From: Pseudomonas sp. PDM18
GTDB taxonomy: Bacteria; Pseudomonadota; Gammaproteobacteria; Pseudomonadales; Pseudomonadaceae
Length of the DNA stretch: 64,000 nt
Direction: 5' to 3'
Assembly: GCF_014852585.1 (NCBI RefSeq)
Contig: NZ_JACVBX010000004.1
Location: 330,406-394,405, forward strand
Shown here in pieces: positions 48,613 through 56,081 of this stretch; the stretch's first letter is position 1; the number at the start of each line of letters is the position of its first letter. The notes beneath the pieces were generated by a model, which worked only from the letters and a program-made list of their open reading frames with translations, had not been told where the DNA came from and did no database searches. The position numbers and the translations under genes are program-made.

Positions 48613-49898
48613 TGGGTTCTCCAGGGGCGTGCGGGGTATTCGGAGTCGGGGACGATGGTGAGCGTCGTCTGAGCGGACGCTGTGGGCGCTGCTGGGGGCG
48701 TGGCGATTGCTGGTTGTGCGGCGGGCATCTGCGCCGGCTTGGGGAAGGACCCGGCGCACACGATAGTTTCGTGGTACTCGCCATAGAACAGCTCGGCCAC
48801 ACACTCGGAGCGGGCCTTTACGCCGTAGCCGGACTCGCCCATCTGCCACGAATTGAGCATGAGGCGACGGCCTTCGGCATCGGTGATGACGAACATGTAC
48901 ATCTCGCGCTGCATGCCCTTCACCAGCCCTTTCACGCGGGCCGCCACGGCGATCTGCCGGCCCGCGAAGGGATGCTCGGCTAGTGGAAGAGCCGGAACAC
49001 CTGATTGGCCAAAAACAGCACCAGCAGGAAGAGCGCGATTCGCAGCAGCAGGCGTTTGAGCAGGTACAGCACTCCCTTGAGAACGAGGTGAAATGCTTTG
49101 CTCAGGATGGGCAGAATCAGGCTTTTGCTGAGCCCCGCCACCGACGACCTTGAGAGGTCCCATATAGCTGACAAAGCCAATAGTGCCGGCCAGCAGTGCC
49201 AGTAGAAGAACCAACTTAGGCGACCGGAAGAGACTCTTGCCGGCTTTGGTGTCCTGGGTTTTGCCGGTGGCGGTGGACTGGTAGAGCCGGAAGGTCTGCT
49301 TCTTGATTCGCTTGTATTCGACGATGGTGCCGTCAGCGGGTGGTCGGTTGAGCTGGGCGTCATGCTGGGCCTCCTTGTACCGGCCGGGGATGCCGATGAC
49401 CGCGAGGTTGGAATGCTTGTAGGCCATCTCGCAGGTCATGCGGATGTCGTCGCGGATGTAGCTGATGTTCGGCGTGGTCAGGACGATGTCCCAGTTGAAG
49501 TGGCGGTGTCGGGTCCAGGCATCCAGCCAGCCCATGGGCCTATCCGCCTCGTGCGCCGCTTCGGGCCCGCCGGGGAAATCGAACTTCTCCAGATCGCGTT
49601 CGCGCCACGACTTGGGGAACAGCAGCTGGGTTTCATCGACGATCAGGAAGGCGCCCCGCGGTGCCCACTGAAACCACGTGCGCATCTTTTCGAGGTCGGC
49701 GAGCGATTCGAGATCGAGGTTGATGATCTGCGCCGTGTTGGGCAGATCAGGAAACACGGTGTAGGCCCGCTCCAGGGTGAAGCCCCGGACGTTGGTGATG
49801 ATGACGCGGCCATCCTTGAGGGCGGGCACGGCATCGTCTTGAATCGCTCCACTTGTTTTGTACGAGCCGTTCGGGCCGTGGTGAATCTTGATGGACAT
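48609..49898 (-). CDS. Zot-domain assembly ATPase (pI-like)
   Basis: Protein of 429 residues. Walker A GPNGSYKT at residues 8-15, Walker B AFLIVDE near 85-91, one membrane segment [18 protein letters not shown] near 230-247, then a periplasmic Pro/Ala-rich C-terminus. In filamentous phages pI/Zot drives virion extrusion through the envelope. It corresponds to Pf PA0726. AGGTGAGTC precedes the start. It is followed by coupled genes on both sides. Confidence 0.93.
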   Translation of the reverse strand: MSIKIHHGPNGSYKTSGAIQDDAVPALKDGRVIITNVRGFTLERAYTVFPDLPNTAQIINLDLESLADLEKMRTWFQWAPRGAFLIVDETQLLFPKSWRERDLEKFDFPGGPEAAHEADRPMGWLDAWTRHRHFNWDIVLTTPNISYIRDDIRMTCEMAYKHSNLAVIGIPGRYKEAQHDAQLNRPPADGTIVEYKRIKKQTFRLYQSTATGKTQDTKAGKSLFRSPKLVLLLALLAGTIGFVSYMGPLKVVGGGAQQKPDSAHPEQSISPRSQGSAVPAQTPAAANRALPAGAVFGQSGVPALPLAEHPFAGRQIAVAARVKGLVKGMQREMYMFVITDAEGRRLMLNSWQMGESGYGVKARSECVAELFYGEYHETIVCAGSFPKPAQMPAAQPAIATPPAAPTASAQTTLTIVPDSEYPARPWRTQ

Positions 49899-49901
49899 GA
49901 C

Positions 49902-50258
49902 TCACCTCCCTATGAACGGCACGAAGCGCATACAGAAGCGCGTGGCCAGGGCGGAGAACATGATGTTGAGTGCCTGCGGGACTCCGAGAAATTGCAGCGC
50001 CGCCGCGAGCGGTCCAGGGAGCGTGGCGTACATGGAGCGGACCATGTTGGACACGCCGAGGCTGTCGATCAGCTCGCGGGCGACGGTGTAGCTGACATCG
50101 AGCAGGAACAGGAACGACTGGAGGGCGCTATACATCGCCCACTGGGTGGCGACCACGAAGCCGTCCTTGATGAAGTCGTAGATACCCTGGGTGAGGAAAT
50201 TCCAGATCCATTGCAGGAACAGGACGATCTGGTCAAAGAAGCTGGATAGCCATTCCAT
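49902..50258 (-). CDS. DUF2523 minor coat protein (pVI-like)
   Basis: Protein of 118 residues with several hydrophobic helices (LSSFFDQIVLFLQWIWNFLT; ALQSFLFLLDVSY; ALQFLGVPQALNIMFSALA). DUF2523 proteins sit between the adsorption protein and Zot genes in Pf-type phages (PA0725) and are taken to be the end-cap minor coat pVI. The genes on each side are 3-4 bp away. Confidence 0.85.
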   Translation of the reverse strand: MEWLSSFFDQIVLFLQWIWNFLTQGIYDFIKDGFVVATQWAMYSALQSFLFLLDVSYTVARELIDSLGVSNMVRSMYATLPGPLAAALQFLGVPQALNIMFSALATRFCMRFVPFIGR

Positions 50259-50262
50259 GTGA

Positions 50263-51474
50263 TCACTCCTTCAGAATGACGAAGGCGGCCAACACCGATG
50301 CCATGAACATCAGCGCGTAGCGCAGGTAGGAGAGTTTTTCTTCGTACTCGGTGAAGCAGAGGCTGACGGTCTTTTTCCAGACCACGAAGGTGTCGCAGGG
50401 GAGCTTGCCGCCGCCCTCGCCGAGGTTCAGGTCGAACACGCCCTTGAGCTGGTCGGCGTTCTCTTTGATCTTTTCGGAGAACTCCTTTTTCGCTTCCTCG
50501 ACCTTGGCGGTCCACGTCGTAAGAGACTCTTCCCAGCTACCTTGCTTGGGTTGCTCCAGGGACTCTTTCGGACCCTTGCCGCCGCTGGTGCCGTCATTGC
50601 CGCCGCCACCGCCGGAGTTGTTGCCATCGCCGTCACCATCCCCGCCGCCCGTGCCGGGATTAGTACCGCCATCGCCGCCACCGGAGTTACCGCCACCGGT
50701 ATTGCCGCCAGGGTTGTCGGGGTTTTCGTTGCCGCCTCCCGTGGTGGGGAAGCAGGCACTACCGGACCAAGAAAAGCCGTCCGGGCATTTGTCGTCGGGG
50801 TCGATATCGGGAGGTGTGGTTTGCGCGCCCGTGCAGCCGACCGTGCCGTTTGCGGTCTTCTTGCACTCGAACTTCTTGGCGAGTTCGTCGAGGTAGTCCT
50901 GCAGCTGCTGATCGGGGTTGTCCGGGTTATCCGACATGTCGTCGTTGCCGACCGGAATCATATCCACCGTGCAGGCGCTCTCATCGCAGCTATCGGGCAT
51001 GCCCGGCTCGTAGATGCAGCCGTCTTTGATTTCGGGGTCTACCTCAAAAACAGCGCCGCCCTCGTTGTATGAGAACTGGATGGTCTTGGTGTAGTTACCG
51101 CGAGTTATGCACTCGGCGTCAGTGGGCTTTTCGCCAACACATTTATCGACGCCCTCGGTGTCGTCGTAGACCTGGCCCGTGGGGCAGCCGTCCCCGATAC
51201 GATCAATCAGCCAGGAGCTGACGTTCACCTTTGCGCTGCTGTTCCAGTAGGAGCAGTAGTACTGCGTGGGTGATCGTCGGTCGAAGCCGCTGCGTTCCCC
51301 GGTGTAGTTGCCCATCGCCTGCATGACTCCAAGGCGAGAATCACAGGCTTCCAGGGGGCTGTTGTAGATGCTGCCAGTGCTGGTGATCTTCCATTGGTAG
51401 GTGGCCGCGAATGCCATGGGAGAAAGACCAGCCAGGAGCAGCATCAGCGCGGAGAGGATCAGCCGTAAATTCAT
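50263..51474 (-). CDS. coaA: Filamentous phage adsorption protein CoaA (pIII-like)
   Basis: Protein of 403 residues with signal peptide (1-23, MAFA cleavage), Cys-rich N-terminal receptor-binding domains (about 25-240), a long Gly/Asn/Asp-rich linker (about 245-300) of the pIII type, and a C-terminal domain with a membrane segment (LRYALMFMASVLAAFVILKE). Similar proteins are also named TspB/IgG-binding virulence factor. It attaches the virion to the pilus or cell. Its N-terminal domains set host range and are the part least conserved between Pf phages. Confidence 0.87.
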   Translation of the reverse strand: MNLRLILSALMLLLAGLSPMAFAATYQWKITSTGSIYNSPLEACDSRLGVMQAMGNYTGERSGFDRRSPTQYYCSYWNSSAKVNVSSWLIDRIGDGCPTGQVYDDTEGVDKCVGEKPTDAECITRGNYTKTIQFSYNEGGAVFEVDPEIKDGCIYEPGMPDSCDESACTVDMIPVGNDDMSDNPDNPDQQLQDYLDELAKKFECKKTANGTVGCTGAQTTPPDIDPDDKCPDGFSWSGSACFPTTGGGNENPDNPGGNTGGGNSGGGDGGTNPGTGGGDGDGDGNNSGGGGGNDGTSGGKGPKESLEQPKQGSWEESLTTWTAKVEEAKKEFSEKIKENADQLKGVFDLNLGEGGGKLPCDTFVVWKKTVSLCFTEYEEKLSYLRYALMFMASVLAAFVILKE

Positions 51475-51485
51475 GGCGGGCTTTC

Positions 51486-51511
51486 CAAAAAGAACCCCGC
51501 CGAAGCGGGGT
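51486..51511 (-). terminator. Central terminator after the major coat gene
   Basis: On the minus strand ACCCCGC, TTCG, GCGGGGT and then TTCTTTTT. It lies between the coaB group and coaA and fits the known strong terminator after gene VIII of filamentous phages, which keeps coat mRNA abundant. Confidence 0.85.
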
Positions 51512-51534
51512 CCAGGTTCGGCACATCAGTGCAG

Positions 51535-51612
51535 TCAGAAGAATTCGCCGCATCGGTACCCGGTGATGAAGGCGCCGGCGAAGAACGCCCCCAACCACAC
51601 CGACCAGAGCAC
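51535..51612 (-). CDS. 25-residue hydrophobic peptide, possible pVII/pIX-like minor coat
   Basis: Read from GTG 51612: MLWSVWLGAFFAGAFITGYRC then GEFF, a short membrane peptide with a polar end. The GTG follows the coaB stop codon directly (TAAGTG), and the terminator lies just beyond its stop. Ff phages have pVII and pIX of about 32 residues in a similar place. No independent support. Confidence 0.5.
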   Translation of the reverse strand: MLWSVWLGAFFAGAFITGYRCGEFF

Positions 51613-51864
51613 TTACGCCTTGCGCAACATGCTGTAGATCAGGCCAGCGACCGCGAGGATGACCAGGGCACCGACGATGTAGCCGCCGATGTTGGACATG
51701 TCGCCCTTGCCGTCGGTGATGGCCTGCTCGACCGCGCTGGTGTCGATGACGCTGGCGGCGAAGGCAGGGACCGAAGTCACGGCAGTGACGGTGCCGGCGA
51801 TGCAGACGTTGCGGAAGGAGCGGATCGGGTTGAACTTGGCGATCTGTTGTTTCATGGCGTTCAT
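51613..51864 (-). CDS. coaB: Major coat protein CoaB (pVIII-like)
   Basis: Protein of 83 residues with a signal sequence ending SVPAFA (about residue 36), then a 47-residue mature coat: ASVIDTSAVEQAITDGKGDM, hydrophobic SNIGGYIVGALVILAVAGLIYSM, and a basic end LRKA. This three-part pattern (acidic, apolar, basic) is that of Pf1-type coat subunits. ATG 51864 or 51855 could be used. A GGAAACACC ribosome site precedes. Confidence 0.9.
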   Translation of the reverse strand: MNAMKQQIAKFNPIRSFRNVCIAGTVTAVTSVPAFAASVIDTSAVEQAITDGKGDMSNIGGYIVGALVILAVAGLIYSMLRKA

Positions 51865-51876
51865 GGTGTTTCCTCT

Positions 51877-52128
51877 CTACTTGGCTTTACGAAGAAGTGA
51901 CGCGACCCAGCCAGTTAAAAGCCCCGTCACGAAGGCTCCGAGAACGCCCGCAGCACCGATGCTGAAAGCCTCCAGGGAGAACCCGCCGTTGACCAGGATT
52001 TCAATCGCTCCAGCGGCCTCGGGCGGAATCAGATAGGCCTGTTGCCACTCGATCTGCTGACAGCGCATCAGGCCGTCCGCCGTGGACGCCCAGCTGGTGC
52101 AGACCTGGACGGCAACCACGCCTGACAT
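51877..52128 (-). CDS. Phage membrane protein upstream of coaB
   Basis: Protein of 83 residues with one strong membrane segment near the C-terminus (FSIGAAGVLGAFVTGLLTGW) and a basic end LLRKAK, resembling the coat layout. The N-terminal half has two Cys (QVCTSWASTADGLMRCQQ). Equivalent in position to Pf PA0722. Function unknown; a minor coat protein is likely. Confidence 0.75.
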   Translation of the reverse strand: MSGVVAVQVCTSWASTADGLMRCQQIEWQQAYLIPPEAAGAIEILVNGGFSLEAFSIGAAGVLGAFVTGLLTGWVASLLRKAK

Positions 52129-52129
52129 G

Positions 52130-52351
52130 TCAGCGGGCCTCCTTGCGCGGGCGGTCGCACCAGCACCAAAACGAGCGCAGGACGAACCACCACAGGGCGA
52201 AGAAGGCGAACGCAGCCGCGACCACAGCGATCACGGAATCCAGCGGGTAGGGTTCGAGGAATTCGCGAACCGCACGCACAGCAGGCGATACGGCGCAGAG
52301 AATCGCCACGTACAGAACCCAGCCGAAGGCGAAACGGAGCGGCGCTTTCAT
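52130..52351 (-). CDS. Phage membrane protein
   Basis: Protein of 73 residues with two membrane segments (FGWVLYVAILCAVSPAV and IAVVAAAFAFFALWWFVL) and a basic Cys/Trp end FWCWCDRPRKEAR. Equivalent in position to Pf PA0721. It is 1 bp from its downstream neighbour and 16 bp from the ssDNA-binding protein gene. Function unknown. Confidence 0.75.
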   Translation of the reverse strand: MKAPLRFAFGWVLYVAILCAVSPAVRAVREFLEPYPLDSVIAVVAAAFAFFALWWFVLRSFWCWCDRPRKEAR

Positions 52352-52367
52352 CTACCTACCCTCGCCG

Positions 52368-52802
52368 TCAGGACTTGCTGCTGTCGGAAGGCTTATCAGC
52401 GGCGGGCTTGTCGCTGGCCGGCTGCTGAGTGGGGCGCTGGGCTTGTGCCTGGGGTTGCGGCTGGCGGGCGGGAGCCGGGGTAGCAACTTCTTTGCCCACG
52501 GCCAGCAGCTCAGTCAGCACCTGGGTATTGGTGGTGCGGCCGAAACGGTCCTGAGTCGGGCGGACGACGCTGGCGAACTTGCAGAGCACCGGGGCGCCTT
52601 CGAAGACGATGGAGTCCAGCAGGGTCGGCTCAACGTTGTATTCGCTGATCTCGAAGCCCTTGGCGTTGCCCCGAGCGGTTTCCGGGATCGGGGAAATGGC
52701 CTGGACGCTGGCGAAGATCTCGCCGGACTTGGTGGAGGTGTAGGTATCGGTCTTGGTGACCCAGAGTTCGACTACGCCGCCAGTGGTTGCAAACATGTTC
52801 AT
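52368..52802 (-). CDS. Phage ssDNA-binding (helix-destabilising) protein
   Basis: Protein of 144 residues. The first 95 residues form a probable OB-fold-like domain (MNMFATTGGVVELWVTKTDTY... with EIFASVQAISPIPE), and the C-terminal 45 residues are a Pro/Gln/Ala-rich tail ending in Ser/Asp (DKPSDSSKS). Pf gene V-like proteins coat the single strand before packaging. AAAGGAG lies 6 bases before ATG 52802, fixing the start. It has the right place upstream of the membrane and coat genes (PA0720 position). Confidence 0.8.
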   Translation of the reverse strand: MNMFATTGGVVELWVTKTDTYTSTKSGEIFASVQAISPIPETARGNAKGFEISEYNVEPTLLDSIVFEGAPVLCKFASVVRPTQDRFGRTTNTQVLTELLAVGKEVATPAPARQPQPQAQAQRPTQQPASDKPAADKPSDSSKS

Positions 52803-53026
52803 CTGAAGCTCCTTTGCCTTTTTCGGGCATGAGTTGGCCCGCTGCTGCAAATTGGGCGCGTTGGTGGCCGTCTTTCAGCGGGTGCGGTGGTGCCTGGGTT
52901 TTGCGGTGGTGCAGGCGGTGAGTTGGGTCAACACAAAGGGCTCTGCCCTTGTCATCCCGCTCTCGCCGCCGAGGGCTCAGGAGCGCGGGGCGGTGGTGCT
53001 GCCCCTCACTCCCGAGCGGAGGCTAT
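52803..53026. other. Phage intergenic region rich in inverted repeats
   Basis: No gene was recognised in these 224 bp. The stretch contains short hairpins (AAAGGGCTCTGCCCTT around 52937-52952 is one: AAGGGC, TCT, GCCCTT). It lies upstream of the ssDNA-binding protein gene and may hold its promoter. Confidence 0.4.
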
Positions 53027-53233
53027 TCAGGGAGGGGGACGGTCAAGGGTGCGCTTCGCCCGGCGCTCCGTTTGTCCGAACGAGAAAGCGTGTTCGGACA
53101 AGCCGGTGCGGCGGCCCTGGACCTGATTGGCCCAGGTGGGGATGGTGTGGCGAGCGTGGTAGCGGCCAACCACTGCGCTAACCGTCAGCAGGACGAGCCA
53201 GAAGATCAGGTGCGGGATCGGGTTAGAGACCAT
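53027..53233 (-). CDS. Short phage membrane protein
   Basis: Possible protein of 68 residues: HLIFWLVLLTVSAVVGRYHA is an N-terminal membrane segment, followed by a basic tail. The start is 3 bp after the stop of the upstream Cys-rich gene, which supports it. The 3' half contains a perfect inverted repeat (53072-53101), so part of the frame may serve another role. Confidence 0.5.
   Translation of the reverse strand: MVSNPIPHLIFWLVLLTVSAVVGRYHARHTIPTWANQVQGRRTGLSEHAFSFGQTERRAKRTLDRPPP
53072..53101. repeat. Perfect 10-bp inverted repeat
   Basis: TTGTCCGAAC (53072-53081) and GTTCGGACAA (53092-53101) around a 10-base loop. A candidate protein-binding or replication hairpin of the phage. Confidence 0.55.
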
Positions 53234-53735
53234 GGCTCAGCCCTCCAGCTCGAACGGCTCGCGCACGGGAACGAAGGGGGTCGGCCTGCCGCTGTCGTAG
53301 ATAACGTGCCAGTACTTCGGGGGACGGCGCGCGGGTTGGTGCCTCACGCAGGTAAACCCCGGCTCCACACGATAGGTACTGGAGACCAGCCTCCAGACAC
53401 CGGATACCAGATTCATGGTTCCAACGACCGTGAATACCCGCGTAGGGCGGCACTGGCTGCAACGAGTGAATCGGCTGGAGTCTTCCGGATCCGGTTGAGC
53501 CCGAAGCACGCGATCCGCTTCGCATACAGAGCAGGTACAGAACGCGGGATGAGGTTGATGCAGGTACTTGCTCGGAAGCATCGGCGGGCACCTCCCCTTC
53601 GAAGCTCTGTTGAAGGCGGAAAACCAGTTCGGCGTTCAGGGAGCGGAGGGAAGCTTCGGCGGCTTGCTCGACCTGGGAGCGCAGAGTAGGGGGCATGCGC
53701 AGCTTGAACTGGGAGAAGGACCGAGCGTCATTCAT
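53223..53735 (-). CDS. Arc-like ribbon-helix-helix DNA-binding protein
   Basis: The N-terminal 50 residues are a clear Arc-family ribbon-helix-helix: SFSQFKLRMPPTLRSQVEQA followed by AEASLRSLNAELVFRLQQSFEGE. The frame runs 170 residues, but everything after about residue 60 is low in structure and overlaps the Cys-rich gene at 53237-53581. Arc proteins of such phages are usually 60-90 residues, so the true stop may have been lost by a frameshift. Start ATG 53735 overlaps the XisF-like gene by 8 bp. It is likely an early regulator. Confidence 0.65.
   Translation of the reverse strand: MNDARSFSQFKLRMPPTLRSQVEQAAEASLRSLNAELVFRLQQSFEGEVPADASEQVPASTSSRVLYLLCMRSGSRASGSTGSGRLQPIHSLQPVPPYAGIHGRWNHESGIRCLEAGLQYLSCGAGVYLREAPTRAPSPEVLARYLRQRQADPLRSRARAVRAGGLSHGL
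53237..53581 (-). CDS. Cys-rich small phage protein
   Basis: Protein of 114 residues with two CxxC pairs (FCTCSVCEADRVL and TRCSQCRPTR), a zinc-ribbon-like arrangement, and a C-terminus PPKYWHVIYDSGRPTPFVPV. Function unknown. It overlaps the 3' part of the Arc-like frame in another phase; codon and residue choice look better in this frame for that overlap. Confidence 0.6.
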   Translation of the reverse strand: MLPSKYLHQPHPAFCTCSVCEADRVLRAQPDPEDSSRFTRCSQCRPTRVFTVVGTMNLVSGVWRLVSSTYRVEPGFTCVRHQPARRPPKYWHVIYDSGRPTPFVPVREPFELEG

Positions 53736-54000
53736 CGTCGTAATCCCCTTGGCAGAAGATCGACTTCCCCCGGTCGAGGTCGCGGCGGATTTTGTGGAGG
53801 TTGATGACGCGACGGCGGCCAATCTTCGCGGTCGGCACGGTCTTGGTTTCGACCCAGCCACGCACCACGTCATCCGTAATGTCCTCCAATCCCAGCATCT
53901 GAGCGAATACCGCCTGAGAGCAGAATGGAGCGGTACGGAAGTCCGTGACCTTTTCCATCGCCCCCGTGACGGTGAACCCCACTATTCCAGACTCTTCCAT
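53728..54000 (-). CDS. XisF-like phage DNA-binding protein
   Basis: Protein of 90 residues (or 76 from Met 53958). The core FAQMLGLEDITDDVVRGWVETKTVPTAKIGRRRVINL has helix-turn-helix and wing features of MerR-like excisionases, and the end RGKSIFCQGDYDDE resembles small Pf-phage proteins of the XisF group, which promote excision and replication. First gene of the leftward early operon, facing the repressor across the operator region. Confidence 0.7.
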   Translation of the reverse strand: MEESGIVGFTVTGAMEKVTDFRTAPFCSQAVFAQMLGLEDITDDVVRGWVETKTVPTAKIGRRRVINLHKIRRDLDRGKSIFCQGDYDDE

Positions 54001-54027
54001 GGTTTTGCCCTATAATGAAAATCACGT

Positions 54028-54098
54028 CTACTGAGTAGAATTTACTAAGTAGCACAACCATACATGCAGATTGTTACTAAGTACAATCTACTAAGTAG
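54028..54098. promoter_or_regulatory. Phage operator: four CTACTAAGTAG palindromes
   Basis: CTACTGAGTAG (54028-54038), TTACTAAGTAG (54042-54052), TTACTAAGTAC (54074-54084) and CTACTAAGTAG (54088-54098). Centres are 14 bp apart within each pair and 32 bp between pairs. The array fills the gap between the divergent XisF-like and repressor genes, so it is the probable repressor operator. A TATAAT at 54011-54016 and a TAGAAT at 54096-54101 are within or next to it. Confidence 0.8.
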
Positions 54099-54109
54099 AA
54101 TATTTGAGC

Positions 54110-54376
54110 ATGATAAGAGACCGGCTTATAACCTTGTTTAATAAGGAACGAACAAGCGTCTGGTTCGAGAAGGAGACCGGCATTGATCGCTACCGGTGGG
54201 GAAATGTGCGCAATGGTAAAGCCCGTATAACGGATGCCGAAATTGAAGCTGTTATAACGATCTTCCCCCAATATGCTCTGTGGCTTGTCACTGGGGAGGT
54301 CGCCCCTGAGATCGGCCAAACCAGTCCAGCATATGAAGAAGCTAATCGAAAATTGCCAAATCAAGACGTGGGATAG
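54110..54376 (+). CDS. Prophage repressor-like DNA-binding protein
   Basis: Protein of 88 residues: MIRDRLITLFNKERTSVWFEKETGIDRYRWGNVRNGKARITDAEIEAV (in parts) is a lambda-type helix-turn-helix, with a short C-terminus LWLVTGEVAPEIGQTSP. Similar single-domain repressors control Pf lysogeny and superinfection immunity. It is divergent from the phage operon and adjacent to the palindromic operator, so autoregulation is expected. ATG 54110 is used; TTG 54104 is possible. GC content drops from here on. Confidence 0.78.
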   Translation: MIRDRLITLFNKERTSVWFEKETGIDRYRWGNVRNGKARITDAEIEAVITIFPQYALWLVTGEVAPEIGQTSPAYEEANRKLPNQDVG

Positions 54377-54445
54377 CGATAACTAAGGAAATAACTAGGC
54401 GCTGGTTCTCCCGAAATTTTGGCATCAAGGAGCAGAGGTGAAAAA

Positions 54446-56068
54446 GTGCATACACCGTTAAACGCTTCAGCAACAACCGCTGGAACTCTACTGTCTAGTT
54501 CAACATTCGAGGTCCCTCCTTATCAGCGAGAGTACTCCTGGCTTGAGGACGAAGTTGTAGAGTTCTGGACAGACCTGAGTCACGCATTGGGAGATGACTC
54601 CTATTTTTTAGGATTGGTCATACTTACAGATGAGCAAGGCATAAAACAGGTAGTTGACGGGCAGCAACGAATTCTTACTCTTACGTTGCTTGCGGCAGCT
54701 CTATATCACGAGGCAAAAGAAAGAGGGCGAAATGCGCTTGCGGAGAGAGTACAGGCAGACTTCTTGCGCTCGATAGATTACGAGACAGACGATACCAACC
54801 CCAGAGTGACTCTCTCCGATGAAGCAGATAATGAGACTCTGCAAGAAATACTTGAAAGCGGAGTCGTCAGCAAAAAAAATAAATCCAAAATAGCAGAAGA
54901 TTCCTTATCTCAGCGTATGCTAGATGCATATAGCTTCTTAAGGGAAAGCTTAAAGTCAGATTTATCAGATGATCCGTTCAAGCGTCTTGGAATATGGACT
55001 GACTTTATAACAAATCGACTTTATTTCGCGGTTTTCGTCCACCCAGACCCTGCATCCGCGTACCGAGTTTTTGAGGTGATTAATACTCGAGGGAGGGAGC
55101 TAACTACCGCAGATCTTCTAAAGAATTATGTTTTAAGTCAAACGCCGAAAGGTCAAAGGGAAAAGAGATATCAACACTGGAAAGAGATTGCCAGTCCGTT
55201 CAATGGCTCGGGCTCAAATTCATTTGTACAGTACATTAGGCACGTAGTTACGGTGCAGGGTGGGCACATTCTTCCTAAAGATTTATTTGATTTTCTCGCC
55301 CAAAGAACAACATTCTCAAATAAGCAGCCTCCCAACCCAAATCAGCTTATGGAGCTTTTGGACGTAAACCTACCGCTCTATCTCCAAATGGTAGATCCAT
55401 CGTTAGATGGGCCAGCGGAGCCGGATGCTTTAAAAATATTCGCAGCACTTAATAGTCTAGGTGTCATATCTGTTCGTCCAATTCTTCTAGCTATTGCCTC
55501 GACACCCTCATCTCTAGAGGGGATGCTCTACATATTGAGACTCGTAGTACGTCGAATAGTTGTCGGTAACTTAGGTACGGGTAATGTCGAACGTCGTTTC
55601 GGCGAAGCAGCCAAAAAAGTACATGACGAGGGTGTTTGGACTGGGATTCAGGAGGATCTTGCTGACTTAATCCCCACTAAAGATGAATTTTCTGATCAGC
55701 TGCGTAAGCGCTCCTTCAATAAAGCGGTGCTGACATTCCTTCGTCGATCGATAATTGAAAGCAGTGAAACTCCAGAGAGTTTAGGGACTTTACACTTTAT
55801 CCGGCCAAGACAGGCCGAAGATTGGGAGGGGTTTAGTGAGGAAGACGATAACTTCTGGGGTAATACAATAGGAAATACCATTCTGTCCACCCTTGAAAGG
55901 CGCCCTAAAGGAGCTAGCACCTGGGAGGGGTTCAAAGAGAATATCCTCCACACAGCAATTCAAGGAGAGTGGACTTCTCGGCTGGAGAGTTTTGATGAAT
56001 GGAACGCTCAGGCTGTTATTTCGGTCGGTAATGAACTTTCTGAGGCGGCAGCAAATGTCTGGTACTGA
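54446..56068 (+). CDS. DUF262 protein with diverged HNH-like C-terminus
   Basis: Protein of 540 residues. The DUF262 (ParB/sulfiredoxin-like) domain shows FEVPPYQREYSW at residues 21-32 and VVDGQQRILTL at 69-79, the nucleotide-binding/nuclease signature of GmrSD, SspE and related restriction factors. The C-terminal part (about 445-500) aligns with DUF1524 but is altered: LHFIRPRQ (His450) in place of a typical EHIxPQ, and WGNTIGNTIL (Asn477) in place of LGNLTL; the last Asn-rich segment is not recognisable. Start GTG 54446 follows AGAGGTGAAAAA. It lies 13 bp upstream of the PIN-like gene. AT-rich, like foreign DNA. Confidence 0.85.
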   Translation: MHTPLNASATTAGTLLSSSTFEVPPYQREYSWLEDEVVEFWTDLSHALGDDSYFLGLVILTDEQGIKQVVDGQQRILTLTLLAAALYHEAKERGRNALAERVQADFLRSIDYETDDTNPRVTLSDEADNETLQEILESGVVSKKNKSKIAEDSLSQRMLDAYSFLRESLKSDLSDDPFKRLGIWTDFITNRLYFAVFVHPDPASAYRVFEVINTRGRELTTADLLKNYVLSQTPKGQREKRYQHWKEIASPFNGSGSNSFVQYIRHVVTVQGGHILPKDLFDFLAQRTTFSNKQPPNPNQLMELLDVNLPLYLQMVDPSLDGPAEPDALKIFAALNSLGVISVRPILLAIASTPSSLEGMLYILRLVVRRIVVGNLGTGNVERRFGEAAKKVHDEGVWTGIQEDLADLIPTKDEFSDQLRKRSFNKAVLTFLRRSIIESSETPESLGTLHFIRPRQAEDWEGFSEEDDNFWGNTIGNTILSTLERRPKGASTWEGFKENILHTAIQGEWTSRLESFDEWNAQAVISVGNELSEAAANVWY

Positions 56069-56081
56069 CTCGGAGGGCTGT

